Assembly (NCBI GenBank): GCA_035275625.1
Contig: DATEMK010000263.1
Location: 1 to 10,912 of the forward strand
Source of the DNA: DATEMK01 sp035275625
GTDB lineage: Bacteria > Bacteroidota > Bacteroidia > AKYH767-A > OLB10
Length of the DNA: 10,912 nucleotides
Direction of reading: 5' to 3'
Shown here one piece after another: positions 1 to 6,906 of the stretch; position 1 is the stretch's first letter; each line of letters opens with the position of its first letter. The position numbers were made by a program, and so were the translations under genes. Under the pieces are notes generated by a model. That model worked only from the letters and a program-made list of their open reading frames with translations. It searched no databases and was not told where the DNA came from.

Positions 1-5
1 TTACT

Positions 6-824
6 ATGAGCAATTATGAAACTGAAATGGGTCAGGAAACCCAGGAAATGAACCAGGAGAATTTTGAATTCGAATGGGAAAACAACGAAATGCAAGAGTA
101 TTCTAACGAAATGGGAAATGAATACCAAGGCGAATCGCAACATGAAATGCAGGGCGAAATGAACGAAGTCCTCGAAATGGAGTTAGCCACTGAATTACTG
201 GGTGTACAAAATGAAGCACAATTAGAACAGTTTCTTGGCAGTTTGATAAAAAGGGCAGCAGGCGCAGTAAAATCCTTTGCAAAATCGTCTGCCGGACGGG
301 CAGTTGGCGGATTTTTGAAAAAGGCTGCTAAGACAGCATTGCCCTGGGCAGGTCGTGCCCTGGGAACTGCACTGGGTGGACCTGTTGGAGGTATGATCGG
401 TGGAAAACTTGCAAGTGCTGCAAGCAATTTATTTGAACTGGAGTTAGAAGGCTTAAGTAACGAAGACCGCGAATTTGAAATAGCCCGTGCTTATGTTCGA
501 TTTGCAAGTGATGCAGCACGCAGAGCCGCACGTAACCCCCGCTCACGTTATAACCCGTATCAAACGGCAAGACGGTCAATATATGACGCAGCGCGCAGAT
601 GGGCTCCCGGTTTTATCAGGCGTCCCTCCGGTACGTATAGCAGCTATAACAGCTACGACAATTTTGGTGGAAGTAATAACGGTAGCGGCTATGATGGTTA
701 TAGTGACACCCAGGATGACTACGAAATTTCAAGACCTCCTTCAGGTCCACCCAATATGGGTCCTAAGAAAGCCCGCACCGGGACCTGGGTAAGAAGAGGA
801 CGTCAGATAATTATCAATTTGTAA
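6..824 (+). CDS. Glycine-zipper protein with acidic head and basic tail, function unknown
   Basis: Function is not known. The 272-residue product has four parts. Residues 1-58 are rich in E, M, Q and N with loose repeats built on EM and NE. Residues 59-80 form an amphipathic segment (ELATELLGV, then LEQFLGSLIKRAAG). Residues 85-141 are rich in Ala, Gly and Lys and contain an exact zipper, Gly at 116, 120, 124, 128 and 132, continued by Ala136 and Ser140. Residues 150-206 form Arg-rich helices, followed by a Y/S/N/G/D low-complexity stretch (207-240) and a K/R tail. No signal peptide is visible. Glycine zippers are known to drive packing of membrane helices and pore formation, so a membrane-active or exported role is an inference. 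I recall similar proteins, with an acidic head and the LEQFLG...KRAAG core, in many bacteria, all uncharacterised. It heads a three-gene block. The start at 6 is the only Met before the acidic head, and its promoter lies outside the window. Confidence 0.85.
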   Translation: MSNYETEMGQETQEMNQENFEFEWENNEMQEYSNEMGNEYQGESQHEMQGEMNEVLEMELATELLGVQNEAQLEQFLGSLIKRAAGAVKSFAKSSAGRAVGGFLKKAAKTALPWAGRALGTALGGPVGGMIGGKLASAASNLFELELEGLSNEDREFEIARAYVRFASDAARRAARNPRSRYNPYQTARRSIYDAARRWAPGFIRRPSGTYSSYNSYDNFGGSNNGSGYDGYSDTQDDYEISRPPSGPPNMGPKKARTGTWVRRGRQIIINL

Positions 825-847
825 ATTATTTTTAAAACGGTGCAACG

Positions 848-2140
848 ATGCATAGCCAGCAGTTCCTGATAGGAGAAGCAAAATCTTTACTTACCCGTTT
901 GAATTTACTCAAGCCGTTTGCATTAACTATGCCAATGGTAAATGCAGCGAATGTTACAAATGAGGCTTTAAAGGAAATTACAAACTTGCTTCTTGCAGGA
1001 AACAAAGAATTAAAACTTCGTGTGCACCGTTTTATTCTGCGTTTGAAAAACGAACATAATATATCGCCTGAAGATGCCCAGAGCCACTATGCAATTTTAA
1101 AACTCCGGTTTAACGCCCTGCTGGATTCACTTGATATATTTGCCGATGTTCTTTCTCAACGTGCCGAGCATGATACAGGCGTTTGGGTTGCAGGATTGGA
1201 TGTATTAGCTACAGAAGCTCTTAACTTAAAAGGCAATTATTACACTTCACCTCCCCTTGTTTGTTTTCTTGAGCGCGGTCATGGCGCAGCCATTCGGAAA
1301 GCCCGAACACGATTACCAGGGGGAGAATTAAATCCGGTTGCGGTGATCCAGGTACCGCGTGAAAGAATGGTAAGCAGCGGCATTGCATCATCGCTCATTC
1401 ATGAAGTCGGCCACCAGGGAGCAGCCTTGCTGAATCTTATAGAATCATTGCGGGAAGCAATTAAACATAAACAACAGGATGGTTCTTTCCCGACAGCATG
1501 GAAGCTCTATAACCGGTGGATATCTGAAATTATTGCCGATTACTGGGCAATGGCACATTTAGGCATAGGCGCTACGTTAGGATTAATTAACGTGGTCAGC
1601 CTGCCTCGCTATTTTATGTTCAGGATAAAGCTGGATGATCCGCATCCCTTTCCGTGGATACGTGTAAAATTAAGCCTTGCTTTCGGAAAGGCATTTTATC
1701 CTGATCCGCAATGGGAACATCTGGAACAATTATGGGCAGCCATGTATCCTCTTGAAAAGCTGGACCTTAACAGTAAACAAATAATTAATGAATTAGAAGA
1801 ATGCATGCCTGATTTTGTCCAACTATTAATGCAGCATCAAACTAAAAACACGCGCCAAAAGCCGCTTTGTGAAATTTTTCCTTATCGCAACCGGCAACCG
1901 GAAATGTTAAGGCAATTATATGCACAATGGAGAGAACACCCTTCGGCAATTAACCATGCCTCGCCCGTTCTGCTCTTTGCAGTTATAGGACAGGCCCATT
2001 CAGATGGATCAATAGGAGCAGATGAAGAAAGCCAGGTGCTTTCGCAATACCTCACTCAGTGGGCGCTGCTTCGCAGTGAAAGCCGTTCACTGAAACAAAA
2101 TAACAATACAATAAAACAAATTCAAGAATTAATTAATTAA
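848..2140 (+). CDS. HEVGH zinc metallopeptidase-like protein
   Basis: This is a probable zinc-dependent metalloprotease of 430 residues. HEVGH lies at residues 185-189 inside a predicted helix (SSLIHEVGHQGA), giving two His ligands (H185, H189) and the catalytic Glu186. About 40 residues on, SEIIAD (226-231) offers Glu227 as the third ligand in the ExxxD style of gluzincins such as M48. A DPHPFPWIR motif (264-272) resembles the HP..R element that follows the active site in M48-like and Lit-like peptidases. The N-terminal 130 residues are helical with no clear signal peptide, and no long membrane segment stands out, so it is probably cytoplasmic or carried by another route. It starts 23 bases after the glycine-zipper gene and ends 20 bases before the next gene, so the three are probably one transcript. 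Its substrate is unknown; one guess is processing of the zipper protein. Peptidase fold is likely; family assignment is uncertain. Confidence 0.85.
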   Translation: MHSQQFLIGEAKSLLTRLNLLKPFALTMPMVNAANVTNEALKEITNLLLAGNKELKLRVHRFILRLKNEHNISPEDAQSHYAILKLRFNALLDSLDIFADVLSQRAEHDTGVWVAGLDVLATEALNLKGNYYTSPPLVCFLERGHGAAIRKARTRLPGGELNPVAVIQVPRERMVSSGIASSLIHEVGHQGAALLNLIESLREAIKHKQQDGSFPTAWKLYNRWISEIIADYWAMAHLGIGATLGLINVVSLPRYFMFRIKLDDPHPFPWIRVKLSLAFGKAFYPDPQWEHLEQLWAAMYPLEKLDLNSKQIINELEECMPDFVQLLMQHQTKNTRQKPLCEIFPYRNRQPEMLRQLYAQWREHPSAINHASPVLLFAVIGQAHSDGSIGADEESQVLSQYLTQWALLRSESRSLKQNNNTIKQIQELIN

Positions 2141-2160
2141 CAATTAAAAAAAATAAAAAT

Positions 2161-3915
2161 ATGAACATTGTAAAAATAAAAAAAATTAAAAAATCAGATC
2201 CCACGAACACTGACTTTGAAATCAGGTGTAATGTGAATGAGTTAAATGAAACACTTGATCTTGCATTTAATGACAAAGGTTCAACACCAATAATTTTAGA
2301 GGAGGGAGAAGCTATTGCTGTAGCAATAAATAGCAAAACAACCTCAACAGGAACTGAGTATTTTATATTTGATGAGCCGGTGCTTAAAGGTAAAACCAAT
2401 ATTTATCAGGGCTCAATAGACTATGATGAATTCGGTGACAAAGAAAACATACTCGAATTTTGTACAGGCACATTAGTTATAGCCACTGTTTCTAGTGATG
2501 AAAATGTTGTTAATAGGACCGGTTATATATTTACAAAAATTGATACTACAGATGTTGATGGCACCATTTCATTCTTCAAAGAAACCGAATCTGATGTAAA
2601 AAAAATAAGCTTAGAAAGGGCAAGTGTGGATGCTACTACGGATCAGGCCTTTTGGGATTATATTAAAGAAGCGCGATTGAATTTTACTGATTATAGAGAT
2701 TTTATTGATGAATTAATGTGTAGCAACCTTGAAACAAAGTATAATGGTTTAAATACAAATGAGACTTTTAGTAGAGAAGCCATAAGAAGTAATTCAGCTT
2801 TCATTGGTACCGATTCTTACAATGTGGTAAAGTTTGCAACGGAAGCTTATATGCTAAAATCTTTTGGTATAGATACTTCCAGTTTTGAAGGTTATCTTTC
2901 TAACAATCGTCTTCCTTATTATGACAAAGTAATTAATGCGTTAAATGATTTCTTCAGCGATGACGATTGCCTCAATCCTTTGTATGACCAGGAAAACCCA
3001 TTCATGATAGAGCTCATCTGGAATTTTTGGATGGAACAGGGTATGCTTGTAGAAACGATGAAATTAATAAGCATGCGTTTCAGAAATTTCAGAGGAAATC
3101 ACAGGGTAGAATTGCTTCAACGTTTCGATACGGATCCTTTAAGACCATTGAGTCACATTCTTTGGGGTTATACCCAAGACAGCCAGCATCGCTTGTTAGC
3201 AGAGCACAGGGCGCATGAATATTTGCACGAATACGGATTATTAACGCTCGGAGAAAACATGGGCCGTATACGCCCGGTTGACAGCCGTTCGAAATTCTTA
3301 GAGGCATTTCATAACCTGTTAGCAAGTGCCGCCATTTATTTTAAAGAATCAGATGATACCACTCGTATTGCGGATGCTTTTCCCGTATTGAATAATTTAA
3401 AAGAAGTGCACCTCCTTCTTGCAGAAGGAAATCATAATGCTTATGGCAACCTGACCTGGACGGCACGCCACGAAATGCTCATGCAGCAATACATTTTATC
3501 ACGGTCAGAAATGCGCGAGTTCCTTGGCGGCAAGGTTATGGTTCCGTATAATGAACCATGGATGGACCGCGTTGATACGATGCGCAACGTCCAGCAATGG
3601 GGCGGAACAAGCATTACTTATTTCTACGAACTGGCTGTTTATGGTGAGCAGATATTATTATCTATCAGGCTGGGTGACTGGAGTGATATTGGTTTGACAA
3701 GCAGCCATGCCGCTAACTGGTCTCTCGCTTTCCGTGATTCGATTCAAAGATACATTCACGCTTTGAGAGTAGTAACAGGAATTGATTTAGGACTTGAGTA
3801 TGCCAAGCCTTTAACGGGTAGAACCATTCAACCAGCTTTACTCATCCAGGAACGTTCATTTCCGAAGCCAGTTGAAATGCCTCAGCGCGGCTACATTCCA
3901 ATAAACAGGTATTAA
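2161..3915 (+). CDS. Conserved protein of unknown function, two-part architecture
   Basis: I do not recognise a named family. The 584-residue product divides near residue 275. Residues 1-150 look beta-rich and start with a Lys/Ile-rich run (VKIKKIKK). Residues 150-275 are mixed helical. Residues 276-545 are helical with many Trp, His and Arg residues and the strings DPLRPL (325-330), LWGYTQDSQHR (334-344), SRSKFLEAFHNLL (375-387), NLKEVHLLLAEG (412-423) and EMREFLGGKV (450-459). I recall this C-terminal half as a conserved hypothetical protein in distant bacteria, often annotated without function. No HExxH, Walker or catalytic triad is obvious, and there is no signal peptide. The DNA for the N-terminal half is more A+T-rich than that for the C-terminal half, which suggests a variable head joined to a conserved body. 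The A-rich leader before the ATG is typical of Bacteroidota starts. It is last in the three-gene block and is followed by a hairpin terminator. Confidence 0.8.
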   Translation: MNIVKIKKIKKSDPTNTDFEIRCNVNELNETLDLAFNDKGSTPIILEEGEAIAVAINSKTTSTGTEYFIFDEPVLKGKTNIYQGSIDYDEFGDKENILEFCTGTLVIATVSSDENVVNRTGYIFTKIDTTDVDGTISFFKETESDVKKISLERASVDATTDQAFWDYIKEARLNFTDYRDFIDELMCSNLETKYNGLNTNETFSREAIRSNSAFIGTDSYNVVKFATEAYMLKSFGIDTSSFEGYLSNNRLPYYDKVINALNDFFSDDDCLNPLYDQENPFMIELIWNFWMEQGMLVETMKLISMRFRNFRGNHRVELLQRFDTDPLRPLSHILWGYTQDSQHRLLAEHRAHEYLHEYGLLTLGENMGRIRPVDSRSKFLEAFHNLLASAAIYFKESDDTTRIADAFPVLNNLKEVHLLLAEGNHNAYGNLTWTARHEMLMQQYILSRSEMREFLGGKVMVPYNEPWMDRVDTMRNVQQWGGTSITYFYELAVYGEQILLSIRLGDWSDIGLTSSHAANWSLAFRDSIQRYIHALRVVTGIDLGLEYAKPLTGRTIQPALLIQERSFPKPVEMPQRGYIPINRY

Positions 3916-3940
3916 TCATCAATTTAATTAATTAAAAGCA

Positions 3941-3974
3941 AGCATCCAGCCCGTAAGCCGGGTGCTTTCTTTTT
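3941..3974 (+). terminator. Imperfect intrinsic terminator after the three-gene block
   Basis: The arms AGCATCCAGC (3941-3950) and GCCGGGTGCT (3957-3966) pair around the loop CCGTAA, with one A-C mismatch and one G-T pair. The run TTCTTTTT follows at 3967-3974. It starts 25 bases after the stop of the 584-residue gene. The mismatch near the loop and the C in the T-run suggest it may be leaky, which would allow read-through into the HNH gene 18 bases downstream. Confidence 0.7.
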
Positions 3975-3992
3975 AAAAATAAAATAAGTATT

Positions 3993-4661
3993 ATGAATAC
4001 ATGCAACTGCAGCGAATGTACTGCGCAACGTAATTATTCGTATCGGCAGAGGAGAAATTATTTTGATCCCCGATATTATAGTTTTTCCGGTGATACACTT
4101 TTTAATGAACTCTTTAATGAATTGCTGGATGAACAAAAGATTAAATTAAAGAAACACAGAGAACGAATACGGTTGACCAATGACAAATCTGAATTAAGGG
4201 AGCAAGCGGTAAGCATCGCAATGCGCGATACTGCTGCAAGGAATAAAATTAAGGAGTTAAATGACAGTGGTAAAAAAGCTCAGGTAGATCATATTATTCC
4301 TCTTGAATTTGCACACTTATTTAGAATTAAATCTAAATATATGATGAGTGGATTCATGCATCCGAATAGCCCTGAGAATTTGAGGGTTGTAAGCGATCTC
4401 ATACATAAAGGCATAAATAGAGATTGGTTGCAATTTAAAAAAGACAACAAAGCTCTAATAAACAAAGTCAAAGATGCCAAAAAACGAACAAATCCTGAAG
4501 CACAAACAGATATTAATTCGCTCCGCGATGCAGTTCAACGTAAGGCAGATGAAATTTCAAAGAAAATCAAAAATAATAAAGATGTCTTCCCTCTTTCAAA
4601 TGCAAAAATAAATTGGAATGATCACTTAGAGAATAAAGAACTTGAGTTCTATCTGGGTTGA
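3993..4661 (+). CDS. HNH-type nuclease candidate with N-terminal Cys cluster
   Basis: This is a probable HNH (His-Me finger) endonuclease of 222 residues. The core reads VDHIIPLEF (98-106), then HPNSPENLRVVSDLIHKG (123-140). Asp99/His100, Asn129 and His138 fit the D-H...N...H pattern in which His100 is the general base and the other residues bind the metal. Residues 1-9 hold a CxCxxC cluster (C4, C6, C9), followed by Tyr/Arg-rich sequence and a charged helix (40-95). The C-terminal third is Lys-rich helix (145-196). No signal peptide or membrane segment is seen, and no restriction or methylase gene lies nearby. It sits between the three-gene block and the peptidase gene, 18 bases after the terminator and 20 bases before the next start, leaving little room for its own promoter. 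No small immunity-like gene follows. A cargo or toxin role is inferred from position only; a housekeeping or selfish HNH protein is also possible. Confidence 0.75.
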   Translation: MNTCNCSECTAQRNYSYRQRRNYFDPRYYSFSGDTLFNELFNELLDEQKIKLKKHRERIRLTNDKSELREQAVSIAMRDTAARNKIKELNDSGKKAQVDHIIPLEFAHLFRIKSKYMMSGFMHPNSPENLRVVSDLIHKGINRDWLQFKKDNKALINKVKDAKKRTNPEAQTDINSLRDAVQRKADEISKKIKNNKDVFPLSNAKINWNDHLENKELEFYLG

Positions 4662-4681
4662 TATCAATTTGAAAGTGTCTG

Positions 4682-6079
4682 ATGGCGATGGTCTCGAATT
4701 TAATTTTCGAAAAGAATGTCTTAACTGATTTAAAAAAATTAATTTCTTTTCCCTCTGTTAGTGCTCAGTCAAAATACAAGCAGGCTATAAATAATTGTGC
4801 TGAATGGCTGAGCCGTTATCTGAATCAATCAGGGTTACCAACAGCCGGGATTTATCAAACAAATCTTCATCCCATTGTTTATGGAGAACGAAATGAAAAT
4901 AAAAATCTGCCAACAATTTTGCTATACGGACATTATGATGTACAACCGGCAGATCCCGAAAACGAATGGAGTTCACCACCGTTTAAACCAGTTATAAAAA
5001 ACAATTATATATATGGTCGCGGAGCTTCTGATGATAAAGGGCAATTGTTTATTCACATCCAGGCTGTGCGTAAATTGCTTAAAGCGAAAGGAAGACTTCC
5101 GGTTAACGTGAAATTTCTTTTGGAAGGTGAAGAAGAAATTGGCAGTATAAATCTGAAAGAATTTATTCAAAAGAATAAAGAATTACTAAATGCTGATGTT
5201 GCGGTAGTATCTGACATGAAAATACTTTCTCCTGAGCAACCTGCCATTACGTATGGATTAAGGGGTGCGTTAAATTTTGAAGTTGAGTTAACCGGGCAAA
5301 AAAAGGATTTGCACTCCGGCACCTTTGGAGGGGCCATATATAATCCGCTGCAGGCATTATGCGGTATGCTTGCATCGCTTCATGATGAAAATACAAGAAT
5401 AAACATTCCGGGTTTCTATGATGATGTTAATTTTCCTTCTGCAAAAGAAAGAACTTATGCAAAAGAATTTGGAACAACTAACAAATCAATTTTACAGGAT
5501 GCAGGAACTGATTATGCATGGGGTGAAAAAGGTTTCAGTTTGTATGAACGAACAACGATGTTACCTTCTTTGAGTATTTGCGGTATCAGTGGAGGCTATT
5601 CCGGGGAAGGAGTAAAGTCAATTATTCCGAATAAAGCGCAGGTAAAGATCAGCATCAGGCTTGTACCTGATCAGGACCCCGATGACATTGCAAATAAAAT
5701 TTCGCTGCATTTGAAAAAAATTTGTCCCGATGATTTTAATATGGAAATAAAAATACAAATGAAAGCCAAACCTGTCTTGCAGAACACGAAAAGTTATTTT
5801 TTTAAAGCGGCAGCTGATGCTTATGAAAAAGGGTTTGGAGCTTCCCCTGTTTTTTTGCGTTCAGGCGGAACTATTCCCGTTGTAAATTTATTTATGGAAG
5901 AATTAAATCTTCCTGTAATGATGATGGGATTTGCTTTGTCAAGCGATGATATGCACGGACCAGATGAAAAATTTTATCTTCCGAATTATTTCAATGGAAT
6001 AAAAACGATGTGCAGGTTTCTTGAAAATGCCGGAAGAATTAATAGTAAAAAATTTCACTATGCAAACGCTGATTATTGA
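4682..6079 (+). CDS. M20-family metallopeptidase (dipeptidase)
   Basis: This is a probable cytoplasmic di-zinc dipeptidase that hydrolyses dipeptides or acylated amino acids. The family signatures appear in order: GHYDVQPAD (83-91; ligand His84, Asp86), GRGASDDKG (112-120; bridging Asp117), EGEEEIGS (148-155; catalytic Glu151, ligand Glu152), SD (ligand Asp178), DLHSGTFGG (209-217; His211 of the dimerisation lid that contacts substrate in the partner subunit), RSGGTIPVV (393-401) and MHGPDE (424-429; ligand His425). All key residues are present, and 465 residues fits the long CNDP/PepV-like class rather than DapE (about 375). No signal peptide is seen. Met1 and Met3 are both possible starts. 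It follows the HNH gene by 20 bases and overlaps the next gene by 20, so it is probably coupled to that gene. Exact substrate cannot be read from sequence. Confidence 0.95.
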   Translation: MAMVSNLIFEKNVLTDLKKLISFPSVSAQSKYKQAINNCAEWLSRYLNQSGLPTAGIYQTNLHPIVYGERNENKNLPTILLYGHYDVQPADPENEWSSPPFKPVIKNNYIYGRGASDDKGQLFIHIQAVRKLLKAKGRLPVNVKFLLEGEEEIGSINLKEFIQKNKELLNADVAVVSDMKILSPEQPAITYGLRGALNFEVELTGQKKDLHSGTFGGAIYNPLQALCGMLASLHDENTRINIPGFYDDVNFPSAKERTYAKEFGTTNKSILQDAGTDYAWGEKGFSLYERTTMLPSLSICGISGGYSGEGVKSIIPNKAQVKISIRLVPDQDPDDIANKISLHLKKICPDDFNMEIKIQMKAKPVLQNTKSYFFKAAADAYEKGFGASPVFLRSGGTIPVVNLFMEELNLPVMMMGFALSSDDMHGPDEKFYLPNYFNGIKTMCRFLENAGRINSKKFHYANADY

Positions 6080-6809
6080 TTCACATTGTCATGCCGGAAA
6101 GGGAGATGGGCTGACAGGTCCATGGGATACAAATGCATCCCTGGATGAGTTTATGGAATGGAGTGAAGAAGCAGGCATTTCGAAAACAGTTTTGTTTGCT
6201 GCATTCAATTCAAACTATTCTTCAGCCAACGAAAAAGTGTCAAGGATTGTTAAAAATTTCTCTGACAAATTTTATGGCTATGCTTTCGTAAATGCGGAAC
6301 GTGATAAAGGAAATATTTTTTACATGGTAAATAAAGCTGTTCAGGAATATAATTTTTGCGGAATAAAATGTCACCATTATGATGCCCCCATCAGCCGTGA
6401 AATATGCGACACTGCACGAAAGCTTTCATTGCCGGTTTTATATGATGTGATGGCAGAAATACCCGGAGTTGAATTAATCGCACAGGAATATCCTGATGTG
6501 GCTTTTATAATCCCGCATCTCGGAAGCTTTGCAGATGACTGGAAAGCGCAGCAATCTTTTATTGATAAACTGGTGAAGCATAAAAATGTTTACACAGATA
6601 CTTCAGGGGTGCGCAGGTTTGATCTTTTAAAAGAAGCTTACGAACGTGCAGGCGCTCATAAAATATTATTTGGAAGTGATGGACCCTGGTTGCATCCTGC
6701 GGTTGAATTGGCGAAAGTCTATGCATTGAAATGCAATGCACATGAAGAGCAGCAAATTTTATCAGGAAACTTTTTACGCTTGCAGCAAGCGAGAAAACCT
6801 CGACATTGA
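6060..6809 (+). CDS. Amidohydrolase-2-fold (TIM-barrel) hydrolase
   Basis: This 249-residue protein has the amidohydrolase-2 barrel fold. The start at 6060 is preferred over the in-frame ATG at 6021, because MQTLIIDSHCH places the strand-1 metal motif (His9, His11) at the N terminus as usual for the family; the upstream 13 codons lie within the M20 reading frame. Further signatures are GIKCHH (101-106), IPHLG (151-155, His153) and FGSDGPW (204-210, Asp207, the strand-8 ligand). In the place where many relatives have a His on strand 5 (LPVLxHxG), this protein reads LPVLYDV (124-130), so one usual metal ligand is absent and Asp129 may substitute. I recall relatives with the same YDV and HLGSFADDW strings, which suggests a real subfamily rather than decay. 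The 20-base overlap with the peptidase gene points to translational coupling. The reaction (hydrolysis or decarboxylation) and substrate are unknown. Confidence 0.9.
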   Translation: MQTLIIDSHCHAGKGDGLTGPWDTNASLDEFMEWSEEAGISKTVLFAAFNSNYSSANEKVSRIVKNFSDKFYGYAFVNAERDKGNIFYMVNKAVQEYNFCGIKCHHYDAPISREICDTARKLSLPVLYDVMAEIPGVELIAQEYPDVAFIIPHLGSFADDWKAQQSFIDKLVKHKNVYTDTSGVRRFDLLKEAYERAGAHKILFGSDGPWLHPAVELAKVYALKCNAHEEQQILSGNFLRLQQARKPRH

Positions 6810-6906
6810 TTGATTAATCACTCTCAGGGGTTTGTCTAAGCATAAAATAATAACATGTGATCGCAAATTGGAAAAATTTCGTTTACAATTCAGTATGCTG
6901 TAATTC
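6810..6906. other. Convergent intergenic gap, no clear terminator
   Basis: This gap lies between the amidohydrolase stop and the PLP enzyme stop. It holds a 10-base palindrome, TGATTAATCA, at 6811-6820. I see no GC-rich hairpin with a T-run for either direction, so the transcripts may overlap or end in a factor-dependent way. Confidence 0.4.

Noticed and set aside
32..427. Antisense 131-codon frame under the glycine-zipper gene
   Set aside because: It is the complement of a strongly patterned coding sequence. Its Pro/Ser/Cys-rich product has no domain-like features.
6021..6059. Upstream in-frame ATG for the amidohydrolase
   Set aside because: The added 13 residues would precede the strand-1 HxH motif without homology to the family, and they overlap the peptidase coding region. 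The ATG at 6060 fits the family better.
6811..6820. TGATTAATCA palindrome as a terminator or operator
   Set aside because: It is short and A+T-rich with no T-run or second copy, so it is expected by chance in such DNA.
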